Positions 1 to 6,718 of a stretch of DNA of 13,980 nucleotides are shown one piece after another. The stretch comes from Bacillota bacterium (GTDB lineage Bacteria; Bacillota; Clostridia; Christensenellales; Aristaeellaceae). Each line of letters opens with the position of its first letter. Position 1 is the first letter of the stretch. The translations under genes and the position numbers were made by a program. The stretch is from the NCBI GenBank assembly GCA_023459675.1, contig JAEWTC010000220.1, positions 1-13,980 of the forward strand, read 5' to 3'. Below the pieces are notes generated by a model. The model worked only from the letters and a program-made list of their open reading frames with translations, did no database searches and had not been told where the DNA came from.

Positions 1-106
1 AATCAAGCTGATCACCCCCATCGCCATCGAGCAGGGCCTCCGCTTCGCTATCCGCGAAGGCGGCCGTACCGTGGGCTCCGGCGTTGTGGCCAAGGTTTTC
101 GCGTAA
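1..106 (+). CDS. tuf: Elongation factor Tu, C-terminal fragment
   Basis: The reading frame enters at base 2 and ends at TAA 104-106, giving the last 34 residues of a protein that begins outside the window. The tail contains GLRFAIREGGRTVGSGVVAK, the conserved end of EF-Tu domain 3. EF-Tu is the cytosolic GTPase that carries aminoacyl-tRNA to the ribosomal A site. Its place just upstream of the S10 cluster matches the usual rpsL-rpsG-fusA-tuf-rpsJ order of Bacillota, and a strong terminator lies 29 nt after the stop. Only the start is missing. Identity is firm because the GGRTVG motif and the C-terminal position agree. Confidence 0.97.
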   Translation, partial: IKLITPIAIEQGLRFAIREGGRTVGSGVVAKVFA

Positions 107-129
107 GCGCTGAACCGTTCAAACAAACC

Positions 130-156
130 AAAAAAGCCGCCTTCGGGCGGCTTTTT
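130..156 (+). terminator. Intrinsic terminator after tuf
   Basis: A six-base A run precedes a perfect 6-bp GC stem (136-141 with 146-151) closed by the stable tetraloop TTCG and followed by five T (152-156). It lies 29 nt after the tuf stop and should end the str-operon transcript. Because A and T runs flank both sides, it could also work on the opposite strand. It separates tuf expression from the S10 cluster, which has its own promoter at 2235. Confidence 0.95.
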
Positions 157-355
157 CGTCTTCCGGCAGCCGCCGCACATTCATCGCCGCTGAATGGCTC
201 GCCGTATTTACCGCTAAGTCATACCCACACCGCTTCTGGATACAGGCGGGGTTTACCTCCGCGTTTGCTTCATCGCAGCGGCATATACACCGTCGCTTCC
301 TCATCGTTACGGCGTAGTACGCCGTGGCATTATTCGTCTTCCGGCAGCCGCCGCA
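155..355. repeat. 23-bp direct repeat pair (155-177 and 333-355)
   Basis: Positions 155-177 and 333-355 are identical over 23 bases, 178 bp apart. The shared sequence begins TTCGTCTTCCGGCAGCC and ends CCGCCGCA. The first copy starts inside the T run of the tuf terminator, so the second could be a duplicated piece of tuf downstream sequence. The 178-bp offset is not a multiple of 28, so the pair is separate from the tandem array. Confidence 0.85.
309..325. repeat. Perfect 17-bp palindrome, operator-like
   Basis: ACGGCGTA (309-316) and its exact reverse complement TACGCCGT (318-325) flank a single central G at 317. A perfect odd-length palindrome of this size could be a binding site for a dimeric regulator. 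It could also be chance symmetry in a GC-rich repetitive region. It is about 410 bp from the nearest promoter (733-761), so a role in regulating the transporter is doubtful. Confidence 0.4.
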
Positions 356-372
356 TCGCCTGTAAAACACTA

Positions 373-568
373 CATGCCCGCCGCATCTGCGCCGGAGCCC
401 TCACCCCGCCGCATCTTCACCGGAGCCCTCACCCCGCCGCATCTACGCCGAAGCCCTCACCCCGCCGCACCTGCGCCGAAGCTCTCACCCCGCCGCATCT
501 TCACCGGAGCTCTCACCCCGCCGCATCTTCACCGGAGCTCTCACCCCGTCGTATCATCGCTGCATTCG
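373..568. repeat. 28-bp tandem repeat array, about 7 copies
   Basis: The anchor TCACCCCG recurs at 401, 429, 457, 485, 513 and 541, exactly 28 bp apart each time. A degenerate first unit lies at 373-400, and the last unit (541-568) is also diverged. Units 485-512 and 513-540 are identical; 401-428 differs from them at one base. A consensus unit runs TCACCCCGCCGCATCTTC followed by ACCGGAGCTC. There are no spacers, so it is not CRISPR. The period is not a multiple of three, and the + strand stays open across the array, giving a spurious peptide that repeats every 28 residues. Confidence 0.92.
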
Positions 569-644
569 ACAAAGCCCCCGCGCATATGCGCCGGGCCATA
601 TATACCCACCCCTTCCTCACCATAAGCGCGGTCCTTCCCGGCCC

Positions 645-689
645 CAGCGGCAAACCGCCGCCCGCCTTCTCCCGGCGGCGCTGCCGCTG
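645..689. repeat. Large GC-rich two-part hairpin
   Basis: CAGCGGCA (645-652) pairs perfectly with TGCCGCTG (682-689). Inside it, CCGCCG (655-660) pairs with CGGCGG (673-678), leaving a small asymmetric internal loop and a 12-base apical loop. The next bases (TGTTCTTCCCC) are only mildly T-rich, so a classical terminator is not supported. It lies about 44 bp upstream of the transporter -35 box and could block read-through into that gene. Confidence 0.5.
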
Positions 690-732
690 TGTTCTTCCCC
701 GGCGCACACGCGGGAAAAGATAACCCGCGCCA

Positions 733-761
733 TTGTCATTCAACTACGCTGATGGTATGAT
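733..761 (+). promoter_or_regulatory. Sigma-70/sigma-A promoter with extended -10 for the transporter gene
   Basis: TTGTCA (733-738) is separated by 17 bp from TATGAT (756-761). A TG one base before the -10 box (753-754) makes it an extended -10. Transcription should begin near 768, about 25 nt before ATG 794. The promoter overlaps the possible GTG start at 764 closely enough to argue against that longer start. Confidence 0.8.
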
Positions 762-793
762 ACGTGGGTATTAACCGGGAAGGCGGTACCGGT

Positions 794-2053
794 ATGGCAA
801 AGCGGGTCGTTCGCAAAGAGATGGTCTTCTTTTTCATCGTCCTGGCAGCGTCGGCCTTCGGCAACGGCCTGAGCGATTCCGTATACGGCAACTATTTTAA
901 GGAAGTCTTCCACGTCAGCACCACCCAGCGCGCGTTCATCGAGTTTCCCCGGGAACTGCCTGGGCTTCTGTGCGCGGGCATCGTCACGTTCCTGTCCGCC
1001 TACGGCATGGCCAAGAGCAATCTCGTAGCCCAGCTGTGCGCGTTCCTTGGCCTTCTGGCCCTTTCGCTGCTTACGCCCGCCTTCAGCGTGATGCTCATTT
1101 TCCTGTTCATCAATTCCGTGGGCATACACATCTCCCTGCCGCTTAACGACGCCATCGGCATGGCTATCGCCGAACCGGGGCAGGTGGGCAAGCGAATCGG
1201 CCAGTATGCCAGCGTGCGAACCGCGATGGGCTTCGCGGCCGGTTTGGTCGTGTTTTTCGGGTTCCGTCTCCATGTGTTTTCGTTTACAACGGATGTGAAC
1301 CTCCTGTTCCTGATCGGCGCCGGCGCGTTTCTGGTGGCGATCGTCGCCTCGATACTGCTGGTGCGCCAGAAAACGCCGGTGCTTTCGCAGGCGCAGAAGC
1401 GGCGCAAGCTCGTGTTCCGCAAGGAATACCGGTATTACTATTTCGTCACCATGTTAAACGGCGTGCAAAAGCAAATCGCGCTGGTGTTCGGCTCCTGGAT
1501 CATCATCGAGCTGCTGGGCAAGAAGGCCGATACGATGTCGCTTCTGATGATCACGGTCAGCTTCGTCAGCATCTTTTTCATGCGCCTGCTCGGCCGCTGG
1601 ATTGACCGGCTGGGCGTGAAGAAGATGATGTATCTGGACGCGCTTACCTTCATATTCGTGTATATTATCTACGGGTTCGTGGTGTGGGGGATCACCGGGA
1701 AATTCCTGCCCGGCACCGGCTGGCCGGTGTTCGCCATCTATGCGCTGTTCGTGCTGGACAGGCTATCCATGCAGATCGGCGTGGTGAAATCGGTCTATCT
1801 GCGTTCCATCGCGGTCACCCCGGAGGAGATCCCCGCCACTCTGTCCGCGGGCACCAGCCTGGATCACGTCGTGGCCATCATCGCGGCGCAGCTCAGCGGT
1901 CTGGTATGGGTGGTCTGGGGCCCGCAATGGGTATTCTTCATCGCCGCGTTCTTCTCGCTTGGGAATCTGTTCGTCGCCTGGAAAATACCCAGGGATAAAA
2001 CCGTGAAAACGGATCCGGCCGCCGTGCAGGAAGGCCTGCTTTCCGAGGAATAG
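794..2053 (+). CDS. MFS-family membrane transporter, substrate unknown
   Basis: The product is 419 residues and very hydrophobic, with about twelve predicted membrane segments in two halves. A basic central loop around residues 197-216 contains KRRKLVFRKEY. GRWIDRLGVKKMM in the second half resembles the MFS cytoplasmic motif A (G-x3-D-R-x-G-x-K). The first half contains EFPRELPGLL after the first helix. This points to an inner-membrane secondary transporter, but nothing identifies the substrate. ATG 794 is preferred over GTG 764 because the promoter -10 box ends at 761 and GGGAAGGCGG lies just upstream of 794. A transporter between tuf and rpsJ is unusual. It has its own promoter, so it looks like an independently expressed insertion. 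Base composition by eye resembles its neighbours. Confidence 0.85.
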   Translation: MAKRVVRKEMVFFFIVLAASAFGNGLSDSVYGNYFKEVFHVSTTQRAFIEFPRELPGLLCAGIVTFLSAYGMAKSNLVAQLCAFLGLLALSLLTPAFSVMLIFLFINSVGIHISLPLNDAIGMAIAEPGQVGKRIGQYASVRTAMGFAAGLVVFFGFRLHVFSFTTDVNLLFLIGAGAFLVAIVASILLVRQKTPVLSQAQKRRKLVFRKEYRYYYFVTMLNGVQKQIALVFGSWIIIELLGKKADTMSLLMITVSFVSIFFMRLLGRWIDRLGVKKMMYLDALTFIFVYIIYGFVVWGITGKFLPGTGWPVFAIYALFVLDRLSMQIGVVKSVYLRSIAVTPEEIPATLSAGTSLDHVVAIIAAQLSGLVWVVWGPQWVFFIAAFFSLGNLFVAWKIPRDKTVKTDPAAVQEGLLSEE

Positions 2054-2234
2054 CCTGCGGGGGTTCTGCCGCCGTTCTGTTTTTGAACCGCATCGGCGCA
2101 AACCGAATGAAATCGGATGATTCTATGGCATGGGCACACGTGGAGGCGTGTACATAGCGGCGTCGCGTATCCATTGCCGGGAAAGCGTTACGGGCAATGT
2201 TCTCCACAAATATGTACGTTTATCGAAAAAATCC
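2054..2234. other. Intergenic region with inverted repeats upstream of the S10 promoter
   Basis: No gene is visible. A compound inverted repeat at 2123-2157 pairs CTATG with CATAG and, inside it, ACACG (2136-2140) with CGTGT (2147-2151). A second repeat pairs CATTGCC (2172-2178) with GGCAATG (2193-2199) across 14 bases. It ends about 36 bp before the S10 -35 box. Neither has a T run, so terminator function is not supported. A five-T run at 2080-2084 follows only a weak 4-bp stem, so a terminator for the transporter gene is uncertain. Confidence 0.5.
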
Positions 2235-2263
2235 TTGCAAATCACGTTGCTTTCTACTATAAT
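2235..2263 (+). promoter_or_regulatory. Main S10 operon promoter
   Basis: TTGCAA (2235-2240) and a perfect TATAAT (2258-2263) are separated by exactly 17 bp, close to the housekeeping sigma consensus. The predicted transcription start is near 2270, which leaves a leader of about 267 nt before rpsJ. An A-rich stretch, ATCGAAAAAATCC, precedes the -35 box and could act as a UP-like element. A strong promoter is expected for a long ribosomal protein operon. Confidence 0.88.
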
Positions 2264-2269
2264 AACAAA

Positions 2270-2536
2270 GCTGTCTGTTTTGAAGGCGATCTATGCCCAA
2301 ACGGGTATGTAACAAGGCTTTCATAGGGATGAACCGGTAAGTTGCCGCCATGGCCATGGCGGGTAATTATCGGGGACCAGCCCGGCAATCGGGCGACAGA
2401 TTGGGTACACGCGAGGGACTGCGCGCACAGCGCTCCGGGCGGCCGCGCCGAAACGGCAAGAGCCGCCTTCACGAAAGAGCGTTATGGGTACGCACGAAGC
2501 AGTGTACACAAGATGAACATCAAGGGAGGTAAAATA
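2270..2536 (+). promoter_or_regulatory. Structured 5' leader of the S10 operon
   Basis: The leader of about 267 nt contains a series of hairpins. They are ATGCCC/GGGTAT (2293-2308, one G-U), TTCAT/ATGAA (2320-2333), an 18-bp perfect palindrome CCGCCATGGCCATGGCGG (2345-2362), GCCCG/CGGGC (2380-2394), and GGCGGC/GCCGCC (2438-2467) enclosing GCCG-AAA-CGGC (2447-2457). No T run follows any of them, so transcription attenuation is not evident. Long S10 leaders in gammaproteobacteria are the target of feedback by L4. A similar role here is an inference, and no sequence match to a known leader is claimed. Confidence 0.6.
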
Positions 2537-2851
2537 ATGGCCAAGCAGAAAATCCGCATCAAGCTCAAGGCGTATGAGCACACCCTCATCGATCAGTCTG
2601 CGGAAAGAATCGTGGAAACCGCCAAACGGACGGGCGCGGGCGTATCAGGCCCCATTCCTCTGCCCACCGAGAGGGAAATCGTCACCATTCTCCGCGCTCC
2701 CCACAAGTATAAGGACAGCCGGGAGCAGTTCGAAATGCGCACCCACAAGCGCCTGATCGACATCTTAAACCCCAACCCCCGCACCGTCGACGCGATGATG
2801 AAGCTGGACCTTCCCGCCGGCGTCGAGATCGAGATCAAGCTGAACAATTAA
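2537..2851 (+). CDS. rpsJ: 30S ribosomal protein S10
   Basis: The 104-residue product has the usual S10 length and the expected order: IRIKLKAYEHTLID at the N-terminus, the SGPIPLPT loop around residues 37-44, the HKYKDSREQFEMRTHKRLIDI core, and a C-terminal strand ending EIEIKLNN. S10 belongs to the 30S head, and in many bacteria it also acts as the NusE antitermination factor with NusB. ATG 2537 is chosen because GGGAGGT lies about seven bases upstream and MAKQKIRIKL is the family start; the open frame upstream to 2342 is a chance extension. It is the first gene after the promoter and structured leader. Confidence 0.98.
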   Translation: MAKQKIRIKLKAYEHTLIDQSAERIVETAKRTGAGVSGPIPLPTEREIVTILRAPHKYKDSREQFEMRTHKRLIDILNPNPRTVDAMMKLDLPAGVEIEIKLNN

Positions 2852-2867
2852 GCAGGAGGCAGTTATC

Positions 2868-3512
2868 ATGAAAAAAGCGATCGTAGGAAAAAAGATCGGC
2901 ATGACGCAGGTCTTTACCGATGACGGCCGCCTCGTTCCCGTAACCGTGGTAGAGGCCGGTCCCTGCAAAGTGGTGCAGAAAAAGAACGTAGAAAACGACG
3001 GCTACAGCGCCGTTCAGGTAGGGTTTGACACCTTGGCGGAAAACCGCGCCAAGTCGCTCGTGTCCAAGCCCCTGCTGGGTCACTTCAAGAAAGCCGGCGT
3101 GCAGCCCGCCCGTCATCTTCACGAGCTGAAGCTGGACAACGCATCCGAACTCGAAGTCGGCAGTGAGCTGACCGTAGCGCAGTTCGTCGCCGGCGACAAG
3201 CTGGATGTTTCCGGTATTACCCGCGGCCGCGGCTTTTCCGGCACCATTTACCGCTGGAACCAGCACACCGGCCCCATGGCGCACGGTTCGAAATATCACC
3301 GCGGCGTCGGCTCCATGAGCGCAAACTCCGACCCCTCCCGTGTTTTCAAAAACAAGCACATGCCCGGCCACTACGGCGTGGAGCGCGTCACGGTGCAGAA
3401 TCTTGAACTGGTCAAGATCGATACCGAGCGGAACCTGCTCCTCATCAAGGGCGCGGTGCCCGGCCCCAATGGCAGCCTGCTCATCGTCAAGAGCACTGTC
3501 AAGGGCGCCTGA
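2868..3512 (+). CDS. rplC: 50S ribosomal protein L3
   Basis: The 214-residue product starts MKKAIVGKKIGMTQVF, the family signature. It carries the extended loop GRGFSGTIYRWNQHTGPMAHGSKYHRGVGSM near residues 118-147, which reaches toward the peptidyl transferase centre. L3 is an early 23S rRNA assembly protein. AGGAGG at 2854-2859 is eight bases upstream of ATG, and only 16 nt separate it from the rpsJ stop. Length is close to the usual 205-215 residues and nothing appears broken. Confidence 0.98.
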   Translation: MKKAIVGKKIGMTQVFTDDGRLVPVTVVEAGPCKVVQKKNVENDGYSAVQVGFDTLAENRAKSLVSKPLLGHFKKAGVQPARHLHELKLDNASELEVGSELTVAQFVAGDKLDVSGITRGRGFSGTIYRWNQHTGPMAHGSKYHRGVGSMSANSDPSRVFKNKHMPGHYGVERVTVQNLELVKIDTERNLLLIKGAVPGPNGSLLIVKSTVKGA

Positions 3513-3542
3513 TCCAAGCTCGATTGAAGGAGGAAATCACCC

Positions 3543-4166
3543 ATGCCTAAGACTGCATTATATAATATGGAAGGGAAAGCCATCGGCGAGGTGGAGCTGA
3601 GCGAAGCGATTTTCGCCTCTCCCATCAACGAATCGGCGATGCACCTTGTGGTGCGCTCCATTCTGGCCAACCAGCGCCAGGGTACCCAGTCCGCGCTTAC
3701 CCGCAACGAGGTAAGGGGCGGCGGCCGTAAAATTTACCGTCAGAAGGGCACCGGCCGCGCGCGCCATCACGGCAACCGCGCGCCGCAGTTCACCCACGGC
3801 GGCATCGTGTTCGCGCCCAAGCCCCGCGATTATGTCATCAACGTACCCAAAAAGGTACGCCGCCTTGCGTTCAAGTCGGCGTTGACCTCCAAACTCCAGA
3901 GCGCCGAAATCATCGTGGTGGACGAGCTCAAGCTCAAAGAGGCCAAGACCAAGCAGATGGTCAAGTTCCTCAGCGGCTTCGAACTGATGAACACCACGCT
4001 TTTGGTGCTTCCCGGCCGCGATGAAACCGTCCTGCGCGCCGCGGGCAACATCCCCAAGCTTCAGACCTTGTATGTCAACACCCTCAACGTGTATGACATC
4101 TTAAAGGCCGGCAAGATCATCCTCACGCAGGAAGCCCTCAAAGGGGTAGAGGAGGTTTACGCATGA
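3543..4166 (+). CDS. rplD: 50S ribosomal protein L4
   Basis: The 207-residue product contains the conserved internal loop RGGGRKIYRQKGTGRARHHG around residues 58-77, which lines the nascent-peptide exit tunnel. The globular part includes HGGIVFAPKPRDY and the C-terminal NVYDILKAGKIILTQEAL. L4 is an early assembly protein of the large subunit. In gammaproteobacteria it also represses the S10 operon through the leader, which makes the leader at 2270-2536 interesting, but that role is not shown here. AAGGAGG at 3527-3533 lies nine bases before ATG. Its stop overlaps the rplW start as ATGA. Confidence 0.98.
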   Translation: MPKTALYNMEGKAIGEVELSEAIFASPINESAMHLVVRSILANQRQGTQSALTRNEVRGGGRKIYRQKGTGRARHHGNRAPQFTHGGIVFAPKPRDYVINVPKKVRRLAFKSALTSKLQSAEIIVVDELKLKEAKTKQMVKFLSGFELMNTTLLVLPGRDETVLRAAGNIPKLQTLYVNTLNVYDILKAGKIILTQEALKGVEEVYA

Positions 4167-4462
4167 AACATCCGCATGACGTTATCATCCGCCCGGTGCT
4201 GACCGAGGCATCCTACGAGGGCATCCCCGACAAACGCTACGCATTCGTCGTGGACTTAAGCGCCAACAAGACCGAGATCAAGCTCGCCCTGGAGAAAATC
4301 TTCAAGGGCATTCAGGTGGACAAGGTCAACATCGTCCGCACGATGGGCAAGATCAAGCGTCAGGGCCGCACCCAGGGCCGCACGCCCGAAATCAAGAAAG
4401 CTTACGTTACGCTCAAGAAGGATTCCAAACCCATCGAATTCTTCGAAGGCATGGCCGAGTAA
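4163..4462 (+). CDS. rplW: 50S ribosomal protein L23
   Basis: The 99-residue product has the L23 order: DVIIRPVLTEASYE at the N-terminus, RYAFVVDLSANKTEIKLALEKIF, and the basic RTMGKIKRQGRTQGRTPEIKKAYVTL hairpin. L23 sits at the tunnel exit, where it docks trigger factor and SRP. The ATG overlaps the rplD stop (ATGA, 4163-4166), and GAGGAGGT (4149-4156) lies inside the end of rplD. Translation is therefore probably coupled, keeping L4 and L23 at matched levels. Confidence 0.98.
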   Translation: MKHPHDVIIRPVLTEASYEGIPDKRYAFVVDLSANKTEIKLALEKIFKGIQVDKVNIVRTMGKIKRQGRTQGRTPEIKKAYVTLKKDSKPIEFFEGMAE

Positions 4463-4480
4463 AGCAGGGAGGAAAGAAAG

Positions 4481-5311
<831 letters not shown>

Positions 5312-5341
5312 TGCCTGGCCAAGGAAGGAGGAAGCCCAACC

Positions 5342-5620
5342 ATGAGCCGTTCCGTTAAAAAGGGACCTTATGTACAACCCGCGCTGATGAAGCGCGTTGA
5401 GGAAATGAACACCGCGGGCAAAAAAGTGGTATTGAAAACTTGGTCCCGCACTTCCACCATCTTCCCTGAGTTCGTGGGGCATACCATTGCCGTGCACGAT
5501 GGCAAGAAGCATGTGCCCGTTTACGTTACCGAGGATATGGTCGGTCACAAGCTGGGTGAATTCGCACCCACCAGGACGTACCGCGGCCACGCAGGCGAGA
5601 AATCGTCCGCGGCCAAATAA
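5342..5620 (+). CDS. rpsS: 30S ribosomal protein S19
   Basis: The 92-residue product has the hallmark start MSRSVKKGPYVQPALMKRVE and the central WSRTSTIFPEFVGHTIAVHDGKKHVPVYV, ending with VGHKLGEFAPTRTYRGH. S19 pairs with S13 at the top of the 30S head near the A-site tRNA. AAGGAGG (5325-5331) lies ten bases before ATG. The 30-nt gap after rplB contains only the ribosome binding site. Length is normal. Confidence 0.98.
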   Translation: MSRSVKKGPYVQPALMKRVEEMNTAGKKVVLKTWSRTSTIFPEFVGHTIAVHDGKKHVPVYVTEDMVGHKLGEFAPTRTYRGHAGEKSSAAK

Positions 5621-5638
5621 GCGGAGGGAGGAAAGAAC

Positions 5639-6025
5639 ATGGCAACCAGAGTGCAGAAAAAAGCGGAAGCGCATATGGCGGATCGGGATACCCGTCCCTC
5701 GGCGCACGCCAAGTATGTCCGCATCTCCTCCCGCAAGGTGCAGATTGTGATCAACCTGATCCGCGGCAAGAAAGTGGACGACGCGCTGGCAATTCTCAAG
5801 TTTACCCCCAAGGCGGCATCGCCCGTGGTGGAGAAGCTTTTAAACAGCGCCATCGCCAACGCCGTGAACAACAACGAGATGGATCGCTCCTCGCTTTACG
5901 TCGCGGAAGTATACGCCAACCCCGGCCCCACGCTCAAACGCTGGATCGCCCGCTCCCGCGGCAGCGCTTCTCCCATTTTGAAGCGCACCAGCCACATCAG
6001 CGTGGTCCTCGACCAGAAAGCTTAA
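5639..6025 (+). CDS. rplV: 50S ribosomal protein L22, with a short N-terminal extension
   Basis: The 128-residue product contains the L22 core from AHAKYVRISSRKVQIVINLIRGK onward. It also has the long tunnel-lining hairpin around PGPTLKRWIARSRGSASPILKRTSH near residues 92-115. Typical bacterial L22 is about 110-115 residues. Here some 13-18 extra residues (MATRVQKKAEAHMADRD) precede the core. An internal ATG at 5675 could start a 116-residue form. GGGAGG (5626-5631) is placed seven bases before ATG 5639, and only a weak site precedes 5675, so the longer form is preferred. L22 shapes the narrow part of the exit tunnel with L4. Confidence 0.96.
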   Translation: MATRVQKKAEAHMADRDTRPSAHAKYVRISSRKVQIVINLIRGKKVDDALAILKFTPKAASPVVEKLLNSAIANAVNNNEMDRSSLYVAEVYANPGPTLKRWIARSRGSASPILKRTSHISVVLDQKA

Positions 6026-6037
6026 GGAGGCAGCAGA

Positions 6038-6715
6038 ATGGGTCAGAAAGTCAATCCCCATGGCGCTCGCGTTGGCGTAATCTTTAACTGGAGCACGCGT
6101 TGGTACGCAAACAAGAAGGATTTTGCGAACAACCTCGTCGAGGACGTGAAGATCCGCAAAATGCTCAAGGAAAAGTATTATCAGACCGGCATCAGCCACA
6201 TTGACGTCGAGCGCAGCGCCAACCGCATCACCGTCAACATCTTCACCGCCAAGCCCGGCATGATCATCGGCCGCGGCGGCGCCGGCATCGAAGCCCTCAA
6301 GCGTGACATTGACACGTTCCTGGGCAAGCCTGCCAATATCAACATCATGGAAATCAAATCGCCCGAGCAGAACGCCCAGCTGGTTGCCGAGAGCATCGCC
6401 CAGCAGCTGGAGAAGCGCATTTCGTTCCGCCGCGCGATGAAGCAGTCCATGCAGCGCTCCATGAAAGCCGGCGCCAAGGGGATCAAAACCATGGTCGCCG
6501 GTCGCCTCAACGGCGCGGACATCGCCCGCTCCGAGCATTACCACGAAGGATCCATCCCGCTGCAGACTCTGCGCGCCGATATCGACTACGGTTTCTGCGA
6601 AGCGAAAACCACCTACGGCCGTCTGGGCGTCAAGGTGTGGATCTACAAGGGCCAGCGCTTGCCCCAGGCAAAGCGCACGCAAGGCGTCCAGGCCCAGCCC
6701 AAAGGAGGCAAATAA
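6038..6715 (+). CDS. rpsC: 30S ribosomal protein S3
   Basis: The 225-residue product begins MGQKVNPHGARVGV, a family signature. A type II KH domain has PGMIIGRGGAGIEALKRDI (GxxG at residues 78-81). The C-terminal domain contains GIKTMVAGRLNGADIARSEHYHEGSIPLQTLRADIDYG. S3 lines the mRNA entry site of the 30S subunit with S4 and S5 and contributes to helicase activity there. AAGGAGG (6024-6030) overlaps the rplV stop, a sign of coupled translation. Length fits the family. Confidence 0.98.
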   Translation: MGQKVNPHGARVGVIFNWSTRWYANKKDFANNLVEDVKIRKMLKEKYYQTGISHIDVERSANRITVNIFTAKPGMIIGRGGAGIEALKRDIDTFLGKPANINIMEIKSPEQNAQLVAESIAQQLEKRISFRRAMKQSMQRSMKAGAKGIKTMVAGRLNGADIARSEHYHEGSIPLQTLRADIDYGFCEAKTTYGRLGVKVWIYKGQRLPQAKRTQGVQAQPKGGK

Positions 6716-6718
6716 GCT

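Larger units (their letters stand above)
157..732. other. Gene-free, repeat-rich intergenic region
   Basis: No open frame here looks like a gene. The longest + frame (from TTG 265 to 723) has no ribosome binding site, and its Arg/Pro/Ser-rich product only mirrors the 28-bp repeats. The region carries a 23-bp direct repeat pair, a palindrome at 309-325, the tandem block at 373-568 and a large hairpin at 645-689. Motifs built on CCGCCGCAT and CATATACACC recur in degenerate form on both sides of the tandem block, suggesting that older copies have decayed. It lies between the tuf terminator and the transporter promoter. Confidence 0.75.

Noticed and set aside
373..568. CRISPR array
   Set aside because: The 28-bp period resembles a CRISPR repeat length, but the copies are directly adjacent with no unique spacers, and no cas gene is visible.
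265..723. Plus-strand open frame across the tandem repeats
   Set aside because: It starts at TTG without a ribosome binding site. Its sequence is a low-complexity translation of the 28-bp repeat, and frame openness follows from the stop-free repeat unit.
764..793. GTG 764 as the start of the transporter
   Set aside because: The -10 box ends at 761, so this codon would precede the predicted transcript start, and no ribosome binding site precedes it.
2057..2084. Intrinsic terminator after the transporter
   Set aside because: A five-T run is present, but the preceding stem is only 4 bp with an 8-base loop and does not abut the T run.
2350..2532. Leader peptide upstream of rpsJ
   Set aside because: The 60-codon frame has no ribosome binding site before its ATG, lies across hairpins, and has no regulatory codon run.
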